Assembly (NCBI RefSeq): GCF_014650755.1
Contig: NZ_BMVO01000001.1
Span: 1-64,000 of the forward strand
Direction: 5' to 3'
From: Streptomyces chryseus
GTDB taxonomy: Bacteria; Actinomycetota; Actinomycetes; Streptomycetales; Streptomycetaceae
Length of the DNA stretch: 64,000 bases
This document shows positions 1-7,760 of this stretch, piece by piece. Positions within the stretch are counted from its first letter, which is position 1, and each line of letters starts with the position of its first letter. A model generated the notes under the pieces. The model saw only the letters and a program-made list of their open reading frames with translations, was not told where the DNA came from and ran no database searches. The translations under genes and the position numbers were made by a program.

Positions 1-113
1 CGTGTTCCCGACTCTATCAGACTCTTTCGCGTCCGACTTCCTCGGCGCTTTCCAGTTCTTCGCTTTCGCGTTTCCCTTTCGGCGTGGTCACTACTTTAGC
101 GGATTCTCCTTGC
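1..113 (-). promoter_or_regulatory. Probable rRNA operon leader and promoter region (16S gene beyond left edge)
   Basis: Read on the minus strand, positions 84 to 1 give GAAAGGGAAACGCGAAAGCG, then AAGAACTGGAAAGC and AAAGAGTCTGATAGAGTCGG. This string closely resembles the conserved leader found just upstream of 16S rRNA in Streptomyces rrn operons. Transcription would run leftward out of the window. A TAAAGT hexamer (minus strand, 98-93) could be a -10 element, but no convincing -35 goes with it. No 16S sequence itself is visible. Confidence 0.72.
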
Positions 114-289
114 GACTCATAATCGAGCCGGTGAGTTGGAATTCGGGCATGCCGAAATCCAACCCGTAAGGGGAGTCGTAGGTAGTGGTTGGCCGCTTCG
201 GGCTGCTTCGGTTGGCAGGGAAGCCCCGTACCGACAGCAGTGCCCGCGTCAAGCGGCTCGGGCCACATTAGGGGGCCGCCGGGGCCACG
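114..289. other. Intergenic, probable upstream rrn promoter region
   Basis: No supported coding sequence. The stretch separates the 3' end of the glycosylase gene from the presumed rrn leader, both on the minus strand. A minus-strand TTGACG (around 268-273) could be a -35 of an additional rrn promoter, but no good -10 partner is visible. Confidence 0.4.
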
Positions 290-931
290 TCAAGTTCGTC
301 GGCGGCGTGGCGTATGGGCCCGGAAGGGGCTGACCGTCGGGTCTCCGTCGATCCAGAACCGCCAGGGGTGGTCGGCGCCTTCGCCGCCCACGCCGGTGCG
401 CGGACCGTTCATCACCAGGTCAGCAGGGGCGGGCGTGCCGTGCAGTACCGACAGAGGAGAATCGGGGCCGGCGCAGAGGTCGGTGCCGTCCAGGGTTCGG
501 TCAACGTCCAGTCCTGTGGCGAGGCGGGCCGGCCCTTTGGCCAGTTCGTCGTCCTTTCGGGCCGAGAGCCGTCGTTTGCGCACCTGCTCCTGGCCTCGCA
601 TCACCTCTCCCCCGCGCAGCAGGACGCCGCTCGCGGTGTACTCCTGTCCGCAGACCAGGTTGAGGCTGAACCACATGCCGTAGATGAAGTAGACGTACGC
701 ATGACCGGGTGGCCCGAACATCGACGCGTTGCGTGCCGTCTTTCCTCGGTACGCGTGCGACCCGGGGTCACCCGCGCCGTCGTACGCCTCGACCTCGGTG
801 ATGCGGAGCTCGATGGGGCCCTCGTCGGTCAGTCGTACGAGGGTGCGGCCCAGGAGGTCGGGGGCGACCTCCAGTACGGGGCGGTCGAAGAAGGTCCTGG
901 GCAGCGGCGTACGGTCGAGGTCGGTGATCAT
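290..931 (-). CDS. DNA-3-methyladenine glycosylase (AAG/MPG family)
   Basis: A base-excision repair enzyme that removes alkylated purines such as 3-methyladenine from DNA. The 213-residue length fits bacterial AAG-type glycosylases. The family core is plain: ITEVEAY at residues 44-50, whose Glu48 matches the catalytic glutamate, followed by [18 protein letters not shown] and [14 protein letters not shown], the two signature blocks. It acts in the cytoplasm as a monomer. It is transcribed away from spo0M, with 137 bp between their starts, so it is probably its own unit. The family assignment is secure; the exact base spectrum is not visible from sequence. Confidence 0.95.
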   Translation of the reverse strand: MITDLDRTPLPRTFFDRPVLEVAPDLLGRTLVRLTDEGPIELRITEVEAYDGAGDPGSHAYRGKTARNASMFGPPGHAYVYFIYGMWFSLNLVCGQEYTASGVLLRGGEVMRGQEQVRKRRLSARKDDELAKGPARLATGLDVDRTLDGTDLCAGPDSPLSVLHGTPAPADLVMNGPRTGVGGEGADHPWRFWIDGDPTVSPFRAHTPRRRRT

Positions 932-1056
932 GCCCTCCGATCGTAGTGGAACTCGTCCGTTCGGGTACCTGGCCCTGAGGCGCGGCCTTTGCCAGGGTGA
1001 GGGCGCGGAACCGGGCGTGGTCCTTCCGCGTTTGTACTGGTCAGAACCAAAGATCT

Positions 1057-1066
1057 GGGGAGGAAG
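1057..1066 (+). promoter_or_regulatory. Ribosome binding site deciding the spo0M start
   Basis: GGGGAGGAAG sits 2-8 bases ahead of ATG 1069. It rules out the upstream in-frame ATG at 997, which has no such sequence. Confidence 0.7.
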
Positions 1067-1068
1067 CC

Positions 1069-1851
1069 ATGGGCTTCAAGAAGTTGCTTGCGAGCTTGGG
1101 TGCCGGTGGCGCGTCGGTGGAGACGGTGCTGACCGAGGCGAATGTCGTGCCGGGCGGTGTGGTCCAGGGCGAGGTGCGCATCCAGGGCGGTTCGGTCGAT
1201 CAGCAGATCGAGGCGTTGTCGGTCGGTCTGCAGGCGCGTGTCGAGGTCGAGGGCGGTGACCAGGAGGTCAAGCAGGACATCGAGTTCACGAAGCAGCGGC
1301 TCGGCGGTGCCTTCGAGGTGAAGGCCGGCGCGGTGCACGTGGTGCCGTTCGGGCTGGACATCCCCTGGGAGACGCCGGTCACCAGCATCGCCGGTCAGCA
1401 GCTGCACGGCATGAACATCGGGGTGACGACCGAGCTGGAGATCGCGCGGGCCGTCGACTCCGGCGACCTGGACCCGATCAACGTGCACCCGCTGCCCGCG
1501 CAGCAGGCGATTCTGGACGCGTTCGTACAGCTGGGCTTCCGGTTCCGCAGCGCGGACATGGAGCGCGGTCACATCCGGGGGACGCGTCAGCGGCTGCCGT
1601 TCTACCAGGAGATCGAGTTCCAGCCGCCGCAGCAGTACCGCGGGCTCAACCAGGTCGAGCTGACCTTCGTCGCGGACGACCGCGAGATGGACGTCGTCCT
1701 GGAGATGGACAAGAAGCCGGGTCTCTTCAGTGAGAGCAGCGACTCGTACCGGGCCTTCAAGGTCGGGCTAAACGACTTCCAGGGGACCGACTGGGTCGCC
1801 TACCTCAATCAGTGGCTCGCCCAGGTCGGCGGTCAGCGCAACTGGCTCTAG
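1069..1851 (+). CDS. spo0M: Sporulation-control protein Spo0M family
   Basis: A 260-residue arrestin-like protein of the SpoOM family, which in Bacillus modulates sporulation and cytoskeletal processes; its role in Streptomyces is not well defined. The sequence begins [20 protein letters not shown] and continues with [13 protein letters not shown], the start of the first beta-sandwich. The middle block [16 protein letters not shown] and the [11 protein letters not shown] linker are typical of the family. The second sandwich carries YQEIEFQPP and ends with an aromatic C-terminus. There is no signal peptide or membrane segment, so it is cytoplasmic. It is followed after 72 bp by a PEBP-family gene on the same strand with its own ribosome binding site; co-transcription up to the terminator at 2478 is likely. 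Confidence 0.92.
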   Translation: MGFKKLLASLGAGGASVETVLTEANVVPGGVVQGEVRIQGGSVDQQIEALSVGLQARVEVEGGDQEVKQDIEFTKQRLGGAFEVKAGAVHVVPFGLDIPWETPVTSIAGQQLHGMNIGVTTELEIARAVDSGDLDPINVHPLPAQQAILDAFVQLGFRFRSADMERGHIRGTRQRLPFYQEIEFQPPQQYRGLNQVELTFVADDREMDVVLEMDKKPGLFSESSDSYRAFKVGLNDFQGTDWVAYLNQWLAQVGGQRNWL

Positions 1852-1923
1852 GGCCGGAGCGCGCACACGCGCAGTTCACGTTGTACGAAGAAGGCAGTAG
1901 ACAGCCCCATCGGAGGTTCAGAC

Positions 1924-2460
1924 GTGTCCGAGGCGAAGAGGCCGCCGCTTCCCCATGACTTCCATCCGCCGGTGTCCTCGTTCACCGTGGTGAGCGAGGA
2001 CGTCGCCGAAGGGGCGGTGCTGAACGACGCCCAGGTGTACGCCCAGGGCAATACGTCGCCGCACCTGAGGTGGGAGGGTTTCCCCGCCGGGACCAAGAGC
2101 TTCGCCGTGACGTGCTTCGATCCCGACGCGCCGACCGGCAGTGGTTTCTGGCACTGGACCGTCTTCGACATCCCGGCGGCGGTGACGGAGCTGCCCGCCG
2201 GTGCGGGCAGCGGGAAGTTCGAGGGGCTGCCGCAGGGCGCGGTCCAGGTCCGTAACGACTACGGGTCGAAGGACTTCGGCGGGGCGGCGCCGCCCGCGGG
2301 TGAGAAGCACCGGTATGTGTTCACCGTGTACGCGGTGGACGCCGAGCAGCTCGGTCCCGACGCCGACGCCTCGCCCGCCGCTGTGGGATTCAATCTGCGG
2401 TTCCACACGCTCGGGCGTGCGCAGCTGGTCGCCGAATACGAGGCTCCCCCGGCGAGTTGA
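1924..2460 (+). CDS. YbhB/YbcL-type PEBP-family protein (Raf kinase inhibitor-like)
   Basis: A 178-residue member of the phosphatidylethanolamine-binding protein family. The anion-pocket motif [13 protein letters not shown] and the later [12 protein letters not shown] and [11 protein letters not shown] blocks are all present. Bacterial YbhB/YbcL proteins are small soluble binding proteins of uncertain ligand; no enzymatic role can be claimed. There is no signal peptide, so it is cytoplasmic. Translation starts at GTG 1924 behind a CGGAGG ribosome binding site. A strong intrinsic terminator lies 17 bp past the stop codon, so it closes a short unit that probably starts with spo0M. Confidence 0.92.
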   Translation: MSEAKRPPLPHDFHPPVSSFTVVSEDVAEGAVLNDAQVYAQGNTSPHLRWEGFPAGTKSFAVTCFDPDAPTGSGFWHWTVFDIPAAVTELPAGAGSGKFEGLPQGAVQVRNDYGSKDFGGAAPPAGEKHRYVFTVYAVDAEQLGPDADASPAAVGFNLRFHTLGRAQLVAEYEAPPAS

Positions 2461-2477
2461 CCGTTCACTTTCTGTTT

Positions 2478-2513
2478 GCCCGTCCCTGGTCTTGGAAGAG
2501 ATCAGGGACGGGC
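2478..2513 (+). terminator. Intrinsic terminator after PEBP gene
   Basis: A perfect 11-bp stem, GCCCGTCCCTG (2478-2488) with CAGGGACGGGC (2503-2513), and a 14-base loop, followed at once by ATCTTTTTATT. This is a classical hairpin plus T-run, uncommon in this GC-rich window. Confidence 0.9.
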
Positions 2514-2604
2514 ATCTTTTTATTGCGTTGTCCATCTCGGTATGCCCGGTCAGAGTTGATCCACGTCCGCCACGGGGTGGGCCGGCGCAGGGAGGGTGGG
2601 CGGG

Positions 2605-3108
2605 ATGCGGGACACGCTGGTACTGAACGCGAGCTTCGAGCCGCTGTCTACGGTGACGTTGAACCGGGCGGTGGTGCTCGTCCTGACGGACAAGGCCGTC
2701 GTCGAGCAGGCACACCCCGGCCTGCGCATGCGTGCGGCCGCCGTGGATCTTCCGGTCCCCCAGGTGATCAGGCTGTGCCGTTATGTCCGGGTGCCCTTCC
2801 GAAGACACGCGCCGTGGTCGAGGCGTGGTGTGCTGATACGGGACCAGCACCGGTGCGCGTACTGCGGGCGGCGGGCCACCACCGTCGACCACGTGGTGCC
2901 GAAGGCCCAGGGCGGCGGAGACGGCTGGCTGAACACGGTGGCGTCGTGTGCGGAGGACAACCACCGCAAGGCGGACCGTACGCCGGACGAGGCGGGGATG
3001 CCGCTGCTGCACCGTCCGTTCGTGCCGTCGCCCGCCGACGCGATGCTGCTGGCGCTGGGAGCCGATGAGCGCTCCGCGTTGCCGCAATGGCTGGCGCAGC
3101 CGGCGTAG
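2605..3108 (+). CDS. HNH endonuclease family protein
   Basis: A 167-residue protein with a C-terminal HNH nuclease fold. The zinc and metal residues are visible: C84-x2-C87, then DH at 95-96, N110, and C115-x3-N119-H120. The N-terminus, MRDTLVLNASFEPLSTVT, is typical of the actinobacterial housekeeping HNH family whose substrate is unknown; it is not a homing or restriction enzyme by context. I take ATG 2605 rather than GTG 2596 because AGGGAGG at 2589-2595 is ideally spaced from it. It stands alone between a terminator and a convergent permease gene. Confidence 0.9.
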   Translation: MRDTLVLNASFEPLSTVTLNRAVVLVLTDKAVVEQAHPGLRMRAAAVDLPVPQVIRLCRYVRVPFRRHAPWSRRGVLIRDQHRCAYCGRRATTVDHVVPKAQGGGDGWLNTVASCAEDNHRKADRTPDEAGMPLLHRPFVPSPADAMLLALGADERSALPQWLAQPA

Positions 3109-3128
3109 GGCTCGCACACGGCGTATCC

Positions 3129-3180
3129 GGCCCGCTTTCCCGGGAGTCGGAGTCCTTCGGGGCTCCCCGGGCGGCGGGCC
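3129..3180. terminator. Nested hairpin between convergent genes
   Basis: GGCCCGC (3129-3135) pairs with GCGGGCC (3174-3180) around an inner CCCGGGAG/CTCCCCGGG arm with one bulge. There is no T-run. It lies between the convergent HNH and permease genes and could stop transcription in both directions. Confidence 0.5.
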
Positions 3181-3193
3181 TCGGTGTGCCGCC

Positions 3194-3985
3194 TCAGCGC
3201 AGGAGGAGCTGGACGATCGCGACGGTGCCGACGGCCACGATCAGGGCGCGCAGCGCGGTCGGTGGCAGGCGTCGGCCGATCTTGGCGCCGAGCTGGCCGC
3301 CGAGGGTGGAGCCGACGGCGATGAGGGCGACCGCGGTCCAGTCGAAGTCCGCGGCGAAGAGGAAGAAGGTCGCGGCGACGGTGTTGACGATCGCCGCGAG
3401 GACGTTCTTGGTGGCGTTGACGCGTTGCAGGGTGTCGGTGAGCAGCATGCCCATGAGGGCGACGTAGATGATGCCCTGGGCGGCGGTGAAGTAGCCGCCG
3501 TACACGCTGGCGAGCAGGAGGCCGGTGATGAGGAGGGGGCCGCCGTCGGGGTCGGGGTGGCTGTCGGAACCGAGGCGCTCGCGGCGGCGTTTGACCGCCG
3601 CCGTGATGCGCGGTTGCAGGACGACGAGGACCAGGGCGAGGCCGACCAGGACCGGCACGATGGTCTCGAAGGCGGTCGGGGGCAGGGCGAGGAGGAGTAC
3701 GGCTCCGCAGAAGCCTCCGACGGCGGCTGCCGAGCCGAGGCGCAGGACGCGGCGGCGCTGGCCGGTGAGTTCCTTGCGGTAGCCGATGGCTCCGCTGATG
3801 GCGCCGGGGATCAGGCCGAGGGCGTTCGAGACGGTCGCGGTGACCGGCGGGAGGCCGGTGGCAAGCAGGACCGGGAAGGTGATCAGGGTTCCGGATCCGA
3901 CGATGGTGTTGATGGTCCCGGCGCTCACGCCCGCGGCGAAGACGGCAAGCATCTCCCAGATGGTCACGGTGTGCCCTTCGTGCAT
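3194..3985 (-). CDS. TauE/SafE-family (sulfite exporter-like) permease
   Basis: An integral membrane protein of about 263 residues with roughly eight hydrophobic segments. The duplicated TauE/SafE signature is present: GVSAGTINTIVGSGTLITFP near the N-terminus and YGGYFTAAQGIIYVALMGM in the second half, with NATKNVLAAIVN after it. The family exports sulfite, sulfoacetate or other organic anions, or imports small anions; the substrate here is unknown. I prefer ATG 3985; an in-frame GTG at 4003 would add six residues. Neither has a recognisable ribosome binding site, and both lie inside a large inverted repeat (3976-4018), so initiation may depend on coupling to the SPFH gene that ends 58 bp upstream. 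Confidence 0.85.
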   Translation of the reverse strand: MHEGHTVTIWEMLAVFAAGVSAGTINTIVGSGTLITFPVLLATGLPPVTATVSNALGLIPGAISGAIGYRKELTGQRRRVLRLGSAAAVGGFCGAVLLLALPPTAFETIVPVLVGLALVLVVLQPRITAAVKRRRERLGSDSHPDPDGGPLLITGLLLASVYGGYFTAAQGIIYVALMGMLLTDTLQRVNATKNVLAAIVNTVAATFFLFAADFDWTAVALIAVGSTLGGQLGAKIGRRLPPTALRALIVAVGTVAIVQLLLR

Positions 3986-4018
3986 GATCGTTGCTTGGAG
4001 CACCGATCATGCACGAAG
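3976..4018. repeat. Perfect 15-bp inverted repeat over the permease start codon
   Basis: CTTCGTGCATGATCG (3976-3990) is exactly repeated in reverse complement at 4004-4018, with a 13-base spacer in which TGCT and AGCA can pair further. As RNA it would form a 15 to 19-bp hairpin with the ATG at 3985 in one arm; as DNA it is a large palindrome that could bind a dimeric regulator. No T-run follows, so a classical terminator is unlikely. Confidence 0.85.
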
Positions 4019-4043
4019 ACGGGCCCGCCTCCGTCGATGGGGG

Positions 4044-4973
4044 TCAGTCGATGGGGGGTTCCTGGCGGCGCTCCTGGCCGGTGTTGAAGCCGGGGGCGCC
4101 ACCGCTGAAGTTGCCGAAGGCGCCGCTGAGGCCCTTGAGGGCGTCGCCGATCTCGCTGGGGACGATCCAGAGCTTGTTGGCGTCGCCCTCGGCGATCTTG
4201 GGGAGCATCTGGAGGTACTGGTACGACAGGAGCTTCTGGTCCGGGTCGCCGGCGTGGATGGACTCGAAGACCGTACGGATGGCCTGTGCCTCGCCCTCGG
4301 CGCGCAGGGCGGACGCCTTGGCCTCACCTTCGGCGCGCAGGATCGCGGACTGCTTCTCGCCCTCGGCGGTGAGGATGGCGGACTGCCGGATGCCCTCCGC
4401 GGTGAGGATCGCGGCGCGCTTGTCGCGGTCGGCGCGCATCTGCTTCTCCATCGAGTCCTGGATGGAGGTGGGCGGCTCGATGGCCTTGAGCTCGACGCGG
4501 TTGACGCGGATGCCCCACTTGCCGGTGGCCTCGTCGAGGACGCCGCGCAGCGCCGCGTTGATCTCCTCGCGGGAGGTCAGGGTCCGCTCCAGGTCCATGC
4601 CGCCGATGATGTTGCGGAGCGTGGTGACGGTGAGCTGCTCGATCGCCTGGATGTAGCTGGCGACTTCGTACGTCGCGGCGCGGGCGTCGGTGACCTGGTA
4701 GTAGATGACGGTGTCGATGTTGACGACCAGGTTGTCCTGGGTGATCACCGGCTGGGGCGGGAAGGGCACGACCTGTTCGCGCAGGTCGATCCGGTTGCGG
4801 ATCGAGTCGATGAACGGGACGACGATGTTCAGGCCTGCGTTGAGGGTGCGTGTGTAGCGGCCGAAGCGCTCCACGATGGCGGCGCTGGCCTGCGGGATGA
4901 CCTGAATCGTTTTGATCAGGGCGATGAAGACCAGCACCACCAGAATGATCAGGACGATGATGACGGATGACAT
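4044..4973 (-). CDS. SPFH/Band 7 (stomatin-prohibitin-like) membrane protein
   Basis: A 309-residue member of the SPFH superfamily, close to the QmcA/HflK-like stomatins that form cage-like oligomers in membrane microdomains and scaffold proteases or other proteins. One N-terminal membrane segment (about residues 4-21, VIIVLIILVVLVFIALI) is followed by the band-7 domain, with IVERFGRYTRTLNAGLNIVVPF. Next comes an alanine and glutamate-rich coiled coil with near-tandem AILTAEG/ILRAEGEA repeats (about residues 190-235). The tail is flexible and rich in Gly and Asn. An NfeD protein is encoded 124 bp upstream on the same strand, the usual partner of such stomatins. A TauE-like permease gene follows downstream. 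Confidence 0.93.
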   Translation of the reverse strand: MSSVIIVLIILVVLVFIALIKTIQVIPQASAAIVERFGRYTRTLNAGLNIVVPFIDSIRNRIDLREQVVPFPPQPVITQDNLVVNIDTVIYYQVTDARAATYEVASYIQAIEQLTVTTLRNIIGGMDLERTLTSREEINAALRGVLDEATGKWGIRVNRVELKAIEPPTSIQDSMEKQMRADRDKRAAILTAEGIRQSAILTAEGEKQSAILRAEGEAKASALRAEGEAQAIRTVFESIHAGDPDQKLLSYQYLQMLPKIAEGDANKLWIVPSEIGDALKGLSGAFGNFSGGAPGFNTGQERRQEPPID

Positions 4974-5097
4974 CGCGTTTCCCGTGCCCTTCGTGTCGTG
5001 CTTCTCGGGAGACCGGCCCGGTCGCGCGCGGACGATCTGATGATCAATCTTCCCAGAACGCGGGCCGGTGTGCGGCGTGTTCGGCTTACCTGGCCGG

Positions 5098-5526
5098 TTA
5101 CATCACCACGGCCGTCGCTCCGTCGATCTCGACGACGTCGACCTGCCGGCCGGGCTCGAAGCTCTGCTCCGCGTCGAGGGACCGCGCGGACCACACCTCG
5201 CCCGCGAGTTTGATCCGGCCGCCGCTGCCGTCGACCCGTTCGAGCACCACGGCCTGACGCCCCTTCAGGGCGTCGATGCCGGTGCGGTGTTGGGGCCGCT
5301 CGGAGCGGTGGCGGGCGGCTATCGGACGTACGACCGCGATCAGCGCGACCGAGACCGCGGCGAAGACCAGGACCTGGGCGACGATTCCGCCGCCCAGGCT
5401 CGCGGTCAGGGCTCCGGCGACCGCGCCCGCCGACAGCATTCCCAACTCGGGCATCGCGGTCACCACGAGCGGAATTCCCAGCCCGACGGCGCCGATCAGC
5501 CACCACACCCATGCGTCGATGTCCAC
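5098..5526 (-). CDS. NfeD-family membrane protein
   Basis: A short-form NfeD of 142 residues. Residues 5-70 contain about three hydrophobic segments (VWWLIGAVGLGIPLVV, AGAVAGALTASLGGG, VLVFAAVSVALIAVV). The C-terminal part (about 85-142) is the soluble OB-fold: LKGRQAVVLERVDGSGGRIKLAGEVWSARS. NfeD proteins partner with SPFH proteins, and the gene lies immediately upstream of one here with the same orientation, so the two probably work together in membrane organisation. The N-terminal ClpP-like protease domain of long NfeD forms is absent. Start is ATG 5526. Confidence 0.92.
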   Translation of the reverse strand: MDIDAWVWWLIGAVGLGIPLVVTAMPELGMLSAGAVAGALTASLGGGIVAQVLVFAAVSVALIAVVRPIAARHRSERPQHRTGIDALKGRQAVVLERVDGSGGRIKLAGEVWSARSLDAEQSFEPGRQVDVVEIDGATAVVM

Positions 5527-5584
5527 ATGGTCATGGTAGGTGCGGGCGGTCTTCGCCGACAGGGTGCGGGAACGGCCCGGACAG

Positions 5585-6382
5585 TCAGCCGAGCGGCAGG
5601 CCCTGGGCGGACCAGCGGTCGGACCTGCGCTCGACGACCAGCGGCAGGCCGAAGCACAAGGAGAGGTTGCGGGAGGTCAGTTCGGTCTCCACGGGGCCGG
5701 CGGCGAGGACCTTGCCCTGGCGGATCATCAGGACGTGGGTGAAGCCGGGGGCGATCTCCTCGACATGGTGCGTCACCATGATCATCGAGGGGGCGTACGG
5801 GTCGCGGGCGAGGCGGCCGAGGCGGCGGACGAGGTCTTCGCGGCCGCCGAGGTCGAGACCGGCGGCGGGCTCGTCGAGGAGCAGCAGTTCGGGGTCGGTC
5901 ATCATCGCGCGGGCGATCATGGTCCGCTTGCGTTCGCCCTCGGAGAGCGTGCCGAACTCGCGGTCCAGGTACGCGGTCATGCCGAGGCGGTCGAGGAACG
6001 CGCGGGCGCGCTGCTCGTCGACCTCGTCGTAGTTCTCGTGCCAGGTGGCGGTCATGCCGTACGCCGCGGTGAGCACCGTCTGGAGGACGGTCTGCCGGCG
6101 GGGCAGCTTGTCGGCCAGCGCGATGCCCGCCATGCCGACGCGGGGGCGGAGCTCGAACACGTCGGTGCCGGGGCTGCCGAGCCTCTCGCCGAGGATCGTG
6201 GTGCTGCCGGTGGTCGGGAAGAGGTAGCTGGAGGCGACGTTCAGCAGGGTGGTCTTGCCGGCGCCGTTCGGGCCGAGGATCACCCAGCGCTCGCCCTCCT
6301 TGACCGACCAGGAGACGTCTTCCACCAGAGCGCGTCCGTCGCGGACCACGGATACGTCCACCAGCTCCAGTACATCGCTCAT
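5585..6382 (-). CDS. ABC transporter ATP-binding protein
   Basis: A stand-alone nucleotide-binding subunit of 265 residues. Walker A (GPNGAGKTT, residues 37-45), the signature LSEGERKR, Walker B (ELLLLDEP) and the switch histidine region (MVTHHVEEI) are intact. The YlmA-like type with the SEGERKR signature is conserved in actinobacteria. No permease gene is adjacent, so its partner and substrate are unknown; a non-transport role is possible. I start it at ATG 6382 (MSDVLELV), preceded by a GGGGAGA sequence; in-frame ATGs further upstream give a tail without family similarity. Transcribed divergently from the 262-residue hypothetical gene. Confidence 0.92.
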   Translation of the reverse strand: MSDVLELVDVSVVRDGRALVEDVSWSVKEGERWVILGPNGAGKTTLLNVASSYLFPTTGSTTILGERLGSPGTDVFELRPRVGMAGIALADKLPRRQTVLQTVLTAAYGMTATWHENYDEVDEQRARAFLDRLGMTAYLDREFGTLSEGERKRTMIARAMMTDPELLLLDEPAAGLDLGGREDLVRRLGRLARDPYAPSMIMVTHHVEEIAPGFTHVLMIRQGKVLAAGPVETELTSRNLSLCFGLPLVVERRSDRWSAQGLPLG

Positions 6383-6506
6383 GAGCGCGTTGTCTCCCCA
6401 TGCAGTCTCGAGAATGTCGGGCATGCCTGTAGGCACAGCTCCAGGGGAAAACCTACGCCACCGGTCGGGTGATCCGGTTGGTAGGTCCGTTCCCTAGGCT
6501 GGGGGC

Positions 6507-7295
6507 ATGCTTTCCGAACCTCGCTCAGGACGACTGGCCGCATGGGGAAACGCCCTTCTGGCCGGACTCGCATCGCCGGATCATGTCGCGCTGGCCATCG
6601 TCGGGGAGGACGCGGCGCACCGGGTGGAAGGGGTGCCCGGGGAGGCGGGGCCCGTGGGGCTCACGCTGGCGCTGGGGCGGCTGCGGGCGCTGGGGGCCAC
6701 CGGTTTCCGGGTGGCGCTGCCCGCGCCGGGGCATCCGCTGGGGCTCAGCGGGCCGCCGGAGTTCAACGCGCGGGCGCTGGAGGCCGAGGAGGCGGTGGTC
6801 TGCTCGGGGGCGGCGGTGGGGCTGGTGCCGGAGGTGTACGAGGTGGGGCCGAAGGGGGACGTACGGGTCGACGTGATGTGGCACTGCCTGGCCGTGCGGG
6901 AGGCTCCGCCCGCCGATGTGCCCTCGCTCGGGGAGGCCGAGCGGGAGCTCGCGGAGGCGCTTCGGGACGCCACGGCGGTGCTGTCGCGGCTCGACGTGGC
7001 GGGGTCGGGTCCGGTGGCCGAGGCCGCGATCGACGCGTACCGGGCGCGGGTGGAGGGCGGCGGCGCGGAGGTGCTGGCCCCCGGGTATCCGCCCCGGGCG
7101 GTACGCGTGCTGGAGCTGGCGCAGCGGGTGGGCCTGCTCGTCTCGGTGGCGCGCGGGAACGGGCACGGGGGTGCGGTCAGCGCGTCGGAGATGGCGGCCC
7201 GGGTGGAGGCACTGCGGCCGGTGGAGCGGGTGGCCCGGCGTGCGCAGGTGGCGGCGTACAACGCGTGGGTGGAGGAGCGGGAGCGGGGGCGCTGA
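6507..7295 (+). CDS. Conserved hypothetical protein, 262 aa
   Basis: I recognise this as a conserved streptomycete protein without an assigned function. It is soluble: no signal peptide and no membrane segment. It starts at ATG 6507, and the intergenic region to the divergent ABC gene is 124 bp. The sequence is rich in Ala, Gly, Val and Glu. A central region reads GATGFRVALPAPGHPLGL and PEVYEVGPKGDVRVDVMW, and a C-terminal helical part runs from about residue 130 (EAERELAEALRDATAVLSRL) to the end. No catalytic motif is apparent. Codon use is typical of the window, so it is a real gene. Confidence 0.85.
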   Translation: MLSEPRSGRLAAWGNALLAGLASPDHVALAIVGEDAAHRVEGVPGEAGPVGLTLALGRLRALGATGFRVALPAPGHPLGLSGPPEFNARALEAEEAVVCSGAAVGLVPEVYEVGPKGDVRVDVMWHCLAVREAPPADVPSLGEAERELAEALRDATAVLSRLDVAGSGPVAEAAIDAYRARVEGGGAEVLAPGYPPRAVRVLELAQRVGLLVSVARGNGHGGAVSASEMAARVEALRPVERVARRAQVAAYNAWVEERERGR

Positions 7296-7374
7296 GGCGG
7301 GTGGGGGCGTGCGACCGGCCCCCAGGCGCTGTGCGCCTGAGGGCCGGTGGTCACCGCTCGACCGGGGTGGTCGG

Positions 7375-7623
7375 TCAGCGGTTGACGGCCTGGTTCGCGA
7401 AGGCCGGGTTGAGGGCGCCGATGACGTTGACCGTGTTGCCGGAGACGTTCACCGGGACGTGGACCGGGGCCTGGACCAGGTTGCCGGAACCGACGCCCGG
7501 CGAGTGGACGGCCTTGCCCTGGGCCAGCGCACCGCTGTCGGTGGCGGAGGCAACACCGGCTCCGGCGGCGACGAGGCCACCCGCGACCATGGTGACGGCA
7601 GCGGCCTTCTTCAGGTTCTTCAC
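7375..7623 (-). CDS. chpE: Short chaplin ChpE
   Basis: An 82-residue secreted hydrophobic protein that coats aerial hyphae and spores with amyloid-like fibrils and lowers surface tension. A signal peptide covers about residues 1-27 (MKNLKKAAAVTMVAGGLVAA, cut after ASA). The mature part is a single chaplin domain ending in GNTVNVIGALNPAFANQAVN. Other chaplins carry two conserved cysteines; this one has none, which is the hallmark of ChpE. The N-terminus and the VQAPVHVPVN stretch match what I recall of S. coelicolor ChpE. Start is GTG 7623 behind a strong AGGAGG. It is flanked by a response-regulator gene ending 137 bp upstream on the same strand. Confidence 0.95.
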   Translation of the reverse strand: MKNLKKAAAVTMVAGGLVAAGAGVASATDSGALAQGKAVHSPGVGSGNLVQAPVHVPVNVSGNTVNVIGALNPAFANQAVNR

Positions 7624-7630
7624 TTCAGGA

Positions 7631-7637
7631 TCCTCCT
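7631..7637 (-). promoter_or_regulatory. chpE ribosome binding site
   Basis: Minus strand AGGAGG, about 8 bases before GTG 7623. It fixes the GTG start and suggests strong translation, as expected of an abundant surface protein. Confidence 0.75.
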
Positions 7638-7760
7638 AGACGTTGCCGCGGCCAGCCGCCGCGGCACGTCATGAAGAACGCTCGCCCGCCGATGAGGATG
7701 CGCCATGTGGGGGACATACACCCGACGGTATGAATCTCGGACCGGACGTAGACCGTCCGA

